From NCBI GenBank assembly GCA_005888675.1, contig VBBA01000016.1:1-7935 (forward strand): a DNA stretch of 7,935 nt. The letters are read 5' to 3'. This DNA comes from Candidatus Bathyarchaeota archaeon (GTDB lineage Archaea > Thermoproteota > Bathyarchaeia > 40CM-2-53-6). Below the pieces are notes generated by a model. That model searched no databases. It worked only from the letters and a program-made list of their open reading frames with translations, and had not been told where the DNA came from. Position 1 is the stretch's first letter. Each line of letters opens with the position of its first letter. This document shows, one piece after another, positions 1-6,051 of the stretch. A program made the position numbers and the translations under genes.

Positions 1-96
1 CTTTTCGCCACTCTCTATCTCGCCTCGAGAGTCTACAGGAAGAGTACGGCTGCTTCGAAGCAGCCGATGGATTCCGGGAAGCAAACCCCGCAATGA
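1..96 (+). CDS. C-terminal end of a probable membrane protein (partial)
   Basis: Frame 1 is open from the window edge to a TGA at 94-96 and encodes 31 residues. The piece begins with a hydrophobic stretch (LFATLYLA), then a basic tail rich in Arg, Lys, Ser and Gln. That is the pattern of a last transmembrane helix followed by a cytoplasmic tail. The next gene starts 9 nt after the stop, which suggests an operon of two membrane proteins. The alternative is frame 3, also open from the edge (to about 290) with plausible codon use at its start, but it would overlap the next gene by almost 190 nt. I prefer frame 1. The upstream part lies outside the window, so no family can be named. Confidence 0.4.
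   Translation, partial: LFATLYLASRVYRKSTAASKQPMDSGKQTPQ
47..66. repeat. Perfect 20-bp palindrome
   Basis: CGGCTGCTTCGAAGCAGCCG equals its own reverse complement over all 20 bases, and as RNA could form an 8-bp hairpin with a four-base loop. It lies inside the putative C-terminal coding tail, about 40 bp before the next start codon. No T-run follows, so a classical terminator is unlikely. A regulator site or an mRNA structure is possible. Confidence 0.7.
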
Positions 97-105
97 ACTT
101 CTATC

Positions 106-426
106 ATGCTGAAGCTTGCATTATTGACGATTCTGATCTTTGTAGTGTTACGTTTAGTGGCGGGTTGGATTGGTCCCGGGTTGATCCAGTGGTATGCAGG
201 CCCCCGTGTGCAGTTTGGAATACAGGATACCAAGTTTCTGTTCGGTCTGGGAGCGATCATCTTCGGCCTAGTCAGTGTCTTTGTGGTTGAGAATTTGCCC
301 ACTGCATTAGCCAGGAGAGGCGGCTTGCCTCAGGACGTTCATTCCAGCGTAACCAGCGGCCTGGTCATGATCTCCTTCATCCTTGCAGGAATAATCCTGA
401 TAGTTTCTGCAATACTAGGTTACTAG
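106..426 (+). CDS. Small three-helix membrane protein, family unknown
   Basis: This 106-residue protein is mostly hydrophobic. Three membrane segments are visible, at about residues 3-22, 44-66 and 83-105. A Gly/Pro-containing loop with an Arg follows the first, and a charged loop (ALARRGG) follows the second. An in-frame TGA at 94-96 rules out a longer N-terminus, so ATG 106 is the natural start. No Shine-Dalgarno sequence is visible. The gene begins 9 nt after the preceding partial frame and is probably co-transcribed with it. It ends in TAG and faces tes tail to tail. I do not recognise the family and see no catalytic motif. Codon use and the clear helix pattern make it likely to be a real gene. 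Confidence 0.72.
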   Translation: MLKLALLTILIFVVLRLVAGWIGPGLIQWYAGPRVQFGIQDTKFLFGLGAIIFGLVSVFVVENLPTALARRGGLPQDVHSSVTSGLVMISFILAGIILIVSAILGY

Positions 427-572
427 CGGAGACAAGTGGGCAGATATTTACAGGCGAAACAGGACACACCTAGTTAATGCCTGCCCCTAGATTCGCGAGT
501 TGCAGAACTCAGCGAAACCGGTGGAAAATTGGGCCTAACGGAAAAGGAAAGTTTTGGGGGGGGTTTGGTTGT
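427..572. other. Convergent intergenic spacer with a G8 tract
   Basis: No gene is seen between the small membrane-protein gene and the end of tes. The plus strand reads as a T/G-rich stretch (551-575) with eight consecutive G at 556-563 between T-rich blocks. The minus strand reads as a C/T-rich tract just past the tes stop. Either could serve as an archaeal pyrimidine-rich termination region. The homopolymer is also a place where sequencing errors collect. Confidence 0.4.
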
Positions 573-2234
573 TTAGGTGCCGGTTATTGGTTCGATGTGG
601 GCGGCGCTGCATCCGCAGCCGTCAGCATGCTTTCCACGGCGTAACGCGCCACGGTACAGCTTCGCCTCTAGCTTCTCACCGTTCTTCTTCTCCCACTCCT
701 CGACCGATATCCCGTATTTCTTCTGTATACGGTCTCGGTACCATTCGGGGATGACGTTGAACGAGCAGAAGGGTATGATGCGAAGGTCTGGTGTCAGGTA
801 GTGTATGTCGCATCGTTGTAGTCTTTCCTCGTCCTGGTTGTACTTGTCCTGGAAGTGCATCATGCCAAGGAACATGCTTCTGACATGGAATTGTCCGACG
901 CTGCTATAGTCATGCTTCAGTAGTGCGCCGACGAGTAGTTTGGACAGGTTCAGTCCTGTGGGTTGTTTCTTCTTGTCGATGAAGCTGTTGAGTTTGGTCA
1001 TGAACTTGGCAGCGACCAAGTATCTGTTGGTTCCACTGTTCAACTCGTCAGTCTTCTCATCCAAGTACTCGAATAGTCCTTTGAGGTCGACGAAGCTGGT
1101 TATCGGAACAAGCTTGCGTGTGTCCTTGTCCTCGAACACATAGGTTCCGGCTCCACAGGCGAAGTGGATCGACAACTCGTACTGTGGACGCTTCGTAAAC
1201 GCCTCAACGAAATGAGTGACTGGTGAGCAGCTTGGGACTGGGAACCATGCGTCGCGTGGAAGCTCTCCGTTCGTTTGTTCCTCCAGTCGTTCGATGCAGT
1301 CGGGTATTGTGATACGATATTTCTCGCGCTCTTGCTTCTTCATTCTGCCGGTTAGTGAGACGGGTTGGTAGCTGATGGCGCGTACAATGTCCATGTTTCG
1401 CTGTGCGAATCTTAGGATGCCGCCGAGCTCGTGATCATTCACGGATTTAATGACCGTAGGGACCAGTACAGCACCGAGGTCTGCTTTCCGGCAGCTTTCT
1501 AACGCGTATGGTGCCTCCCAATGATTCTTCGGGTTCGTCTTAGGACTAACACCGTCGAAGCTCATGTACAAGTTGCTTAGACCCGCTTGTCGCAGCTTCT
1601 GAGCGAGCTCTGGTTCTAGTGCGAGATTGATTCCGTTAGTGTTTAGTTGGATGTGGTCGACGCCTTCTTCCTTGATGATTCGTACGATGTCGACTAGGTC
1701 GGATCGGAGGGTGGGTTCTCCACCTGTTATTTGCAGCGAATTCCCGGGTACCGGTCGCTCTGCCTTTAGTGCCCGTACCATTTCACGTACTTGTTGCTGT
1801 TCGGGCTCGTAGACATATGCTCCTTCCAGACCCTTCTTCACGTAGAAGAAGCAGTACCAGCAGGTCAAGTCACAACGGTTCGTGACTATAATATTCGCTA
1901 ACCCAGTGTGGCTCAAATGGTTGCTGCATAGTCCACAGTTCGCCGGGCAAGCACAACTGTCGATCGGCACGTTCGGAGCATGCGTACCTTTACCTTCCGA
2001 CCAGTAGGTCGCGAATTTCTGGTACATGTCGTAAGATCCGAAGTATAATTCCTCGGTCTCTCCGTGCTCTGGGCAGGTCTTGCTCATGAAGACCTTGCCC
2101 TCACGCTCGAAAACAGTGCTCGGTAGAATCCTATTACATTCTGGACAGATACTTTGTGTCCGACGTATGAAGTGGCCGGTTTGACGTTGTTCTGGATGTA
2201 GCGTCTCCGGTAGTTCGACTTGCAGTAGTGCCAT
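573..2234 (-). CDS. tes: Tetraether lipid synthase (Tes), radical SAM
   Basis: Tes (MJ0619-type, a MoaA-like radical SAM family) joins the terminal carbons of two archaeal isoprenoid lipid chains to make GDGT tetraethers or macrocyclic archaeol. The protein has 553 residues, a normal length. An N-terminal metal-ribbon pattern (CPEC at 30-33, CPEH at 54-57) is followed by a cysteine cluster at 94, 96, 100 and 103. The radical SAM motif CDLTCWYC (Cys121, 125, 128) binds the SAM-cleaving [4Fe-4S] cluster, and GGEPT at 171-175 is the usual SAM-binding motif. C-terminal cysteines at 475, 490, 540 and 542 are candidates for auxiliary cluster ligands. The known enzyme carries several Fe-S clusters plus a rubredoxin-like iron, which fits this cysteine content. 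ATG 2234 lacks a Shine-Dalgarno sequence, but a TATA-like box lies about 45 bp upstream. It is likely transcribed alone and ends in TAA. Confidence 0.92.
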   Translation of the reverse strand: MALLQVELPETLHPEQRQTGHFIRRTQSICPECNRILPSTVFEREGKVFMSKTCPEHGETEELYFGSYDMYQKFATYWSEGKGTHAPNVPIDSCACPANCGLCSNHLSHTGLANIIVTNRCDLTCWYCFFYVKKGLEGAYVYEPEQQQVREMVRALKAERPVPGNSLQITGGEPTLRSDLVDIVRIIKEEGVDHIQLNTNGINLALEPELAQKLRQAGLSNLYMSFDGVSPKTNPKNHWEAPYALESCRKADLGAVLVPTVIKSVNDHELGGILRFAQRNMDIVRAISYQPVSLTGRMKKQEREKYRITIPDCIERLEEQTNGELPRDAWFPVPSCSPVTHFVEAFTKRPQYELSIHFACGAGTYVFEDKDTRKLVPITSFVDLKGLFEYLDEKTDELNSGTNRYLVAAKFMTKLNSFIDKKKQPTGLNLSKLLVGALLKHDYSSVGQFHVRSMFLGMMHFQDKYNQDEERLQRCDIHYLTPDLRIIPFCSFNVIPEWYRDRIQKKYGISVEEWEKKNGEKLEAKLYRGALRRGKHADGCGCSAAHIEPITGT

Positions 2235-2274
2235 AGTATACCACTCTGAGTTGTGAATACCACCCCTGGCATTG

Positions 2275-2282
2275 CTAATAAG
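2275..2282 (-). promoter_or_regulatory. TATA-like box of tes
   Basis: The minus strand reads CTTATTAG, centred about 45 bp before the tes ATG. A purine-rich, BRE-like CGAAAAGGG lies just upstream. Initiation about 25 bp downstream would leave a leader of roughly 20 nt. This is assigned from spacing and composition only. Confidence 0.45.
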
Positions 2283-2334
2283 CGTTTGCGGCCCTTTTCG
2301 AAAGCGAGAAAGTTACACGGTAAACAGGTTCATT

Positions 2335-2350
2335 CCTAGTGAAGACTAGG
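2335..2350. repeat. Inverted repeat CCTAGT-4-ACTAGG
   Basis: A perfect 6-bp inverted repeat has a GAAG spacer. It lies between the end of the cysteine-rich gene and the tes promoter, about 55-75 bp upstream of the tes TATA-like box. It could be the end-of-transcript hairpin of the upstream gene, though no T-run follows it on the minus strand, or a regulator site. The same half-sites recur without spacer at 3067-3078. Confidence 0.45.
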
Positions 2351-2389
2351 AGAGCATGTTTTCATGTGTAATTTTCATTGTTCCCTTAC

Positions 2390-2899
2390 TTATTTTGTGG
2401 AGAATTTCATCGAACAGCCGTGTGCTCCGCTGAGCTTTCCTTTGAAGCCTACTCCTAATGTTTCCGCGGCTTTCTTGTAGCTGCTCATGCATGTGCCGCA
2501 GAATATTGATCTAGCCTGGGGCTTGGTGAGTCCGTATGCTTCTGACTGTTCGACCACGGATTCTATGCATCCGCATCGGTCAAGTTTCACCATCCGGAAT
2601 CCTTCTCCTGTTTCGATGTCATAGTCGCTGTCGAAGGTCTCGCCCATGCTCTCGGCCAAGTTCTTGCTGAGAGATTCCACGTTATTCCCCTCTCCTTTTC
2701 CCTTGATCTCCTGGACTTTCAGGCTGGCCTTCATGTCAGTTAGGATGTTCATTGCTGGCCCGATCGCGTCATAGCCGGCGGCTGTGACGAATGTGCCGAC
2801 CTGGAGTAGAAGATAGTGAGCCAATGTCTTCCTCAGCATCTCATAACGTTCCTCAAGTGTTCGGGATTTCTTCGACTGAATCAATTTGGACATACCCAT
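2390..2899 (-). CDS. Cysteine-rich protein, ATC hydrolase / V4R-like
   Basis: From ATG 2899 the protein has 169 residues; a second ATG at 2893 gives 167. An N-terminal helical region is followed by a C-terminal half with regularly placed cysteines. In 167-residue numbering these are Cys107 and Cys109 (CGC), Cys132 and Cys135 (CGTC), and Cys160 in GAHGCSMKF. A hydrophobic strand before the CGC, a helix-rich middle, and a final G-x-x-x-C-x-hydrophobic-x-F resemble the L-2-amino-thiazoline-4-carboxylic acid (ATC) hydrolase-like and V4R-type small-molecule domains. This is recalled resemblance, not an alignment. The cysteines could bind a metal or Fe-S cluster. An upstream ATG at 2980 would add a hydrophobic 27-residue leader, but it runs through the probable promoter, so I reject it. 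It lies head-on behind tes on the same strand, 155 bp upstream, and ends in TAA. Confidence 0.6.
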   Translation of the reverse strand: MGMSKLIQSKKSRTLEERYEMLRKTLAHYLLLQVGTFVTAAGYDAIGPAMNILTDMKASLKVQEIKGKGEGNNVESLSKNLAESMGETFDSDYDIETGEGFRMVKLDRCGCIESVVEQSEAYGLTKPQARSIFCGTCMSSYKKAAETLGVGFKGKLSGAHGCSMKFSTK

Positions 2900-2944
2900 G
2901 GCCGTGGCTTTTTTCGCGGGCGACCAGTTCTTAAGATGTAGCAA

Positions 2945-2951
2945 GCATAAG
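2945..2951. promoter_or_regulatory. Shared TATA-like element of a divergent pair
   Basis: The minus strand reads CTTATGC, centred about 49 bp before ATG 2899. The same bases lie about 44 bp before ATG 2992 on the plus strand. One element near the midpoint could therefore position transcription both ways, as at 4614-4620. The match to a TATA consensus is weak. Confidence 0.3.
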
Positions 2952-2991
2952 AAGAGCGATACCCGCAACAACCTCAACAAGTACTCTCTCC

Positions 2992-3651
2992 ATGCCTTTG
3001 AAGAGAATACTGAGGGAAAGCAGGACGGGCCGAAAGACCTTTTTCTATTACCGCCTTGCCAAGGAGCCTAGTACTAGGGACCCGTTTATGGCTGCTACAA
3101 GGACTCTTGCAAGGATGGAAGGCCCTCAATGGGCCAGGATAGAGGACACTGCAATACTCTGCAGCCCTCAGAAGGCTAAGCTCGACGATAATCTAGCGAT
3201 CACTGTCAATTTCAAACTGAACGGTGGGATACGACGAAATTTCACCCGTGACCTATGGGAGAAAGCGTATGATGAGCATGATGCCGGACTCCTGATGATC
3301 TTCTGGGTCGAACTGTTGAGGAATCGACCGTTATTGTCGAAGCCGATCAAGACTGACAAGTTCAAGCGTAGAGCGATATTCTTCTGGACCAGAAACCCCG
3401 AACTGCCCTATCGTGTCTGGATGACCGTTGCCACCGAGTTCGAGACTATTCTGTATCCGAAGACTGAGATGGAGGCGCAGGATATGTTGTTCTCGGTAAC
3501 CCGGAATTTCGAGTTGCCCGCGAAAGAATTGGGTCAGGGAAAGCATGACTTGTCAGCGAAGATCAAGGTTCGCTGGGGACGTCACGTCTTCACGGAGAGA
3601 GGAACCACGTCGGGAAAGACTGAAGCGCCCGTCACGATAGAAATAGAGTAA
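2992..3651 (+). CDS. Unrecognised 219-residue protein
   Basis: I do not recognise this protein. The first 45 residues are basic and helix-prone. The middle (about 70-150) alternates short strands and helices and is rich in Trp, Phe and Arg, including a FFWTRNPELPYRVWM segment. The C-terminal third looks strand-rich (AKIKVRWGRHVF and a final VTIEIE), which suggests a beta-sandwich-like domain. There is no signal peptide or membrane helix, and only one cysteine. Codon use is good from ATG 2992, which I take as the start. ATG 3088 (residue 33) is a real alternative, since a TATA-like TTTCTATTA at 3042-3050 lies 42 bp before it. The gene is divergent from the cysteine-rich gene and ends in TAA, 66 bp before a small gene on the same strand. 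Confidence 0.68.
   Translation: MPLKRILRESRTGRKTFFYYRLAKEPSTRDPFMAATRTLARMEGPQWARIEDTAILCSPQKAKLDDNLAITVNFKLNGGIRRNFTRDLWEKAYDEHDAGLLMIFWVELLRNRPLLSKPIKTDKFKRRAIFFWTRNPELPYRVWMTVATEFETILYPKTEMEAQDMLFSVTRNFELPAKELGQGKHDLSAKIKVRWGRHVFTERGTTSGKTEAPVTIEIE
3067..3078. repeat. Perfect 12-bp palindrome CCTAGTACTAGG
   Basis: A self-complementary 12-mer lies 9 bp before the alternative ATG at 3088. Its half-sites match those of the inverted repeat at 2335-2350. If translation starts at 2992 it is inside the coding region; if at 3088 it would sit between the TATA-like box and the start, where a repressor could act. Confidence 0.5.
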
Positions 3652-3667
3652 GCATAGACCGTCAATG

Positions 3668-3675
3668 CTTTTAAT
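3668..3675 (+). promoter_or_regulatory. TATA-like box of the 48-residue gene
   Basis: CTTTTAAT is centred about 46 bp before ATG 3718, close to the spacing seen at tes and tldD. It supports a separate transcript for the small gene. Confidence 0.45.
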
Positions 3676-3717
3676 CAGGAACTGAGAATCTGCAGAAACA
3701 GGACCGGTCTTCATAAC

Positions 3718-3864
3718 ATGGCCAAATATGATGGTATCAAAGGGCAAGATATTCTAGAGATTCAAGAGGGAGATAATGAGTTGACGATAATCATCCGGGA
3801 CAATAGATACTTGTTCGTCAAAGTCATTAACGGTAAGCTGACTACAGAATCAGTGCCCGAATAA
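3718..3864 (+). CDS. Small protein of 48 residues, unknown function
   Basis: An ATG-to-TAA frame encodes 48 residues: MAKYDGIKGQDILEIQ, an acidic turn, then alternating hydrophobic strand patterns (ELTIIIRDNRYLFVKVINGKL). It looks like a tiny all-beta, acidic cytoplasmic protein. It is rich in Ile, Asp and Glu with no cysteine or membrane helix. The codons resemble those of neighbouring genes, and a TATA-like box sits about 46 bp upstream in an otherwise non-coding gap. These points suggest a genuine gene that a length cut-off of about 60 residues would miss. It ends 12 bp before the stop of the convergent AlkZ-related gene. I recognise no family. Confidence 0.6.
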   Translation: MAKYDGIKGQDILEIQEGDNELTIIIRDNRYLFVKVINGKLTTESVPE

Positions 3865-3876
3865 CATGAACCGGAC

Positions 3877-4563
3877 CTAACCCTTCCGACGTGCAACCTT
3901 CTTCCTAGTTCTTGAAACTGACAATTTATCCCAGGGCAATTTGGGCCTGACACTGTAGCGCTCCTTGAGCTTCAGGGCAATATTCTCGAAACCTTGTTTG
4001 GCCACGTCGGGGTCAATTTTTTTCCATTTGTATTTTGTGTCTTTGGCCCATGTGTCCCATGTTTTCAATCGCTTCGCGTGAGAACCTGACTCTGAATGGA
4101 AGCCTATGCCATAAACTAAGATTCTAGCTTCTAGTTCGCGGGCCGCGTCTCCGAGGACACCTATCTTTACGCCAGAATCCTTCGAATAATCGTTTGTTGA
4201 TAGTTTGCCTTTCTGTTGAACCGCGTAAAGCAATTTCTGAGCATTAGGGGAGAGGTGGTCTAGCTGCCAAGGCTCACGGGAAGTTGCGATTGTTAGGAAT
4301 CCGGGCCAGAGCCTGCGATGGACGAACGTTGTCTTTCTAGAGAGAAGTTTCGTGAGTAGGATATCCGGCCTTCGGTTGAGAATGCCTAGAGTCTGATAGA
4401 TCGTGTTTCCTTGCGAGTGTCCCCACCAAGATCCATGGATCGATTCTCCGATAATCGTACTGACTACGCTTGGGAGATGTAGGTCGGATTCTAGGATTAG
4501 ACCGTATCTTTCTAGAATCGGATCGATCTTTTCGAGAAAGTTGGGTCGTTTTGGATTGGGCAT
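3877..4563 (-). CDS. AlkZ-related (winged-helix) protein
   Basis: From ATG 4563 the protein has 228 residues; a TTG six bases further upstream would add two. Conserved-looking blocks are GESIHGSWWGH (about 39-49), TFVHRRLWPGF (79-89) and REPWQLDHLSPNAQKLL (96-112), followed by a helical region and a very basic C-terminus (RTRKKVARRKG). I recall the GSWWGH plus FVHRRLWP combination in bacterial proteins annotated as AlkZ-related or uncharacterised. AlkZ/YcaQ proteins are winged-helix DNA glycosylases that unhook interstrand crosslinks. The QxQ catalytic signature of AlkZ is not evident here and the protein is much shorter, so the activity is unproven. It is divergent from a uracil-DNA glycosylase, which fits a repair role. 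It ends in TAG. Confidence 0.6.
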   Translation of the reverse strand: MPNPKRPNFLEKIDPILERYGLILESDLHLPSVVSTIIGESIHGSWWGHSQGNTIYQTLGILNRRPDILLTKLLSRKTTFVHRRLWPGFLTIATSREPWQLDHLSPNAQKLLYAVQQKGKLSTNDYSKDSGVKIGVLGDAARELEARILVYGIGFHSESGSHAKRLKTWDTWAKDTKYKWKKIDPDVAKQGFENIALKLKERYSVRPKLPWDKLSVSRTRKKVARRKG

Positions 4564-4588
4564 GATCAATCGCTAGGTCTGATGAGTG

Positions 4589-4597
4589 TCAATAATC
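4589..4597 (-). promoter_or_regulatory. Possible TATA-like box of the AlkZ-related gene
   Basis: The minus strand reads GATTATTGA, centred about 30 bp before ATG 4563. That spacing would give a nearly leaderless transcript. The element at 4614-4620 is the competing choice. Confidence 0.35.
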
Positions 4598-4613
4598 TGG
4601 TCGTGGGTCTTGA

Positions 4614-4620
4614 CTTATAG
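4614..4620. promoter_or_regulatory. Midpoint TATA-like element of the glycosylase pair
   Basis: CTTATAG on the plus strand (CTATAAG on the minus strand) is almost equidistant from ATG 4669 and ATG 4563, at 52 and 54 bp. It could serve the uracil-DNA glycosylase gene, and possibly both genes. Confidence 0.4.
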
Positions 4621-4668
4621 CTTGGAAGGCGTTCGACATCTCAGCCGCTAATCTGCTTTGAGGGTCGG

Positions 4669-5259
4669 ATGAAGTCGATGTCACGAGAACTGGATAGAAT
4701 TAGCTCCGAAGTGCGGATCTGTACAAAATGTGATCTGTACAAGGAACGAAAGATAGCTGTGCCCGGTGAGGGACCCGCAGATGCTAGAGTCATGTTCATC
4801 GGTGAAGGTCCCGGCGCTCAAGAGGATTTGACCGGTCGCCCGTTCGTTGGGTCTGCAGGAAAACTTCTCACCGAACTCTTGGCGTCGATTGGGTTGGATA
4901 GATCGTCGGTGTTCATAACGAACATCGTCAAGTGCAGACCCCCGAACAATAGGCCGCCTAGGAAGGCCGAGATTGAGACTTGTGCTAGCTTGTATCTTCA
5001 GCCTCAGATTCGACTCATCAATCCGAAGATTATCGTCCCACTAGGGACTCCGGCGATTAAGACTTTGATGGGCGATGATTACTCAGCGACGAGTGTTCAC
5101 GGGAAAGTTTTCAGAAAGGATGGTAGATTCTTTTTGCCGTTGTTTCATCCTGCAGCGGCTTTGTATGATGTTCGATTGAAAGACACAATGTTTGAGGATG
5201 TGAAAATGCTCAGGGAGTTATTGGACGGGAGAGAGGTTGTGGCGCAGCCGATTTCGTGA
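4669..5259 (+). CDS. Family-4 uracil-DNA glycosylase (UDGa)
   Basis: The enzyme cuts uracil from DNA to start base-excision repair of deaminated cytosine. The 196 residues match the usual length. Four cysteines at 18, 21, 89 and 105 (C-x2-C, then KCRPP and ETC) are the ligands of the family's [4Fe-4S] cluster. Motif 1 is GEGPGAQED (45-53), with GRPFVGSAGKLL (56-67) forming part of the uracil pocket and Asn85 in TNIVKC. The C-terminal LFHPAAAL (158-165) holds the conserved His160-Pro motif. ATG 4669 is used; Met4 is an alternative. A GAGGG sequence lies 4 nt before the ATG. The gene is divergent from the AlkZ-related gene and convergent with the C1 peptidase, 12 bp from its stop. It ends in TGA. 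Confidence 0.95.
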   Translation: MKSMSRELDRISSEVRICTKCDLYKERKIAVPGEGPADARVMFIGEGPGAQEDLTGRPFVGSAGKLLTELLASIGLDRSSVFITNIVKCRPPNNRPPRKAEIETCASLYLQPQIRLINPKIIVPLGTPAIKTLMGDDYSATSVHGKVFRKDGRFFLPLFHPAAALYDVRLKDTMFEDVKMLRELLDGREVVAQPIS

Positions 5260-5275
5260 TTGGGTTCTTTTTCAA
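5260..5275 (+). terminator. T-rich end of the UDG transcript
   Basis: Directly after the TGA the plus strand reads TTGGGTTCTTTTTCAA. The T5 run with flanking T resembles intrinsic archaeal poly-U termination without a hairpin. It overlaps the stop codon of the convergent peptidase gene. Confidence 0.4.
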
Positions 5276-6045
5276 CTTACGAGTCTGATGGTCCAGAAGT
5301 CCTTTGAAAGGTCGGAGTCGAGCAGGTATTCGTAAGGGAGTGTGAAGTATCCTTTCAGTCCCCAGTTCTTTCCCCAAGAGTTCCGTAGGATGAACCGTCG
5401 ATCATTGTCATTGTAGCCGACGACTAGGACCGCGTGCCATGCGACTGGCCTCTCTCCTGGTCTAGGAAGTCTTCCCCGTCCAGTATGACGGATCTGATGT
5501 TTCTCGAAGCTCTTGAAAACCTTCAGGCCTGCGATGAATGGATGCCCGCTGGCTAGGCATGCCTGGAAATGGTTGAGGTTCTGTTTGAGCCTTTGATACT
5601 CTAGTGCCTTGTGCTTGACAGCGAGTCGATAGTATTTCTTCGGAGGCTTCTCACTAAACTTGGTTATCCTGTAGGGCCAAAGATACTCGGGGCAGTCCCC
5701 TTGCCGGGCGACGCTCTTGATCGCGTCCCGCGTCTTCGAGCCCGAGTCCTTGTCGACTTTGCCTTCGAGGGCACGAGCGTTGTAGTAGATGAATAGGCGG
5801 CTGGGACGGAAACGATGGATGATTTTCTCTTTCATCATATTATACTGGACCGCGCCGGCAATCGCGTTGGCTGTACAACTGTGGAGATGCCCCTGATCGT
5901 ACGCGGCTGGAAAATGGGGACGTAAGTCGACCTGTTGCGGTAGTTTCTTGATGAGCTCGACGAGTGGGACGTAGGGGTGATCTCTCCGATCTGGATGATC
6001 CGGGACCCAGCCGTAATGATGATGTTGTTGTGTCTGGTTTTGCAA
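5272..6045 (-). CDS. Papain-like (C1 family) cysteine peptidase, cytoplasmic
   Basis: The C1 catalytic residues are visible in order: Gln51 (oxyanion) and Cys57 in DQGHLHSCTA, His204 in WHAVLVVGY, and Asn222 in RNSWGKNWG. The protein has 257 residues. A short N-terminal region contains HHHYGWVPDHPDRRD, typical of prokaryotic C1 peptidases, followed by a PQQVDLRP entry to the catalytic domain. There is no signal peptide, transmembrane helix or long propeptide, so it probably acts inside the cell, perhaps without zymogen processing. The start is TTG: an in-frame stop, that of the upstream membrane-protein gene, lies just 6 nt before it, and the next ATG (residue 70) is past the catalytic cysteine. 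The tight spacing indicates one operon with the membrane protein. The substrate is unknown. It ends in TGA. Confidence 0.9.
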   Translation of the reverse strand: MQNQTQQHHHYGWVPDHPDRRDHPYVPLVELIKKLPQQVDLRPHFPAAYDQGHLHSCTANAIAGAVQYNMMKEKIIHRFRPSRLFIYYNARALEGKVDKDSGSKTRDAIKSVARQGDCPEYLWPYRITKFSEKPPKKYYRLAVKHKALEYQRLKQNLNHFQACLASGHPFIAGLKVFKSFEKHQIRHTGRGRLPRPGERPVAWHAVLVVGYNDNDRRFILRNSWGKNWGLKGYFTLPYEYLLDSDLSKDFWTIRLVS

Positions 6046-6051
6046 TACGGT

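Noticed and set aside
93..290. Frame-3 reading across the left edge and into the small membrane protein
   Set aside because: It begins with plausible codons but overlaps the three-helix protein by almost 190 nt, and its later part is Ser/Arg/Cys-rich without domain features. It is kept only as an alternative for the edge.
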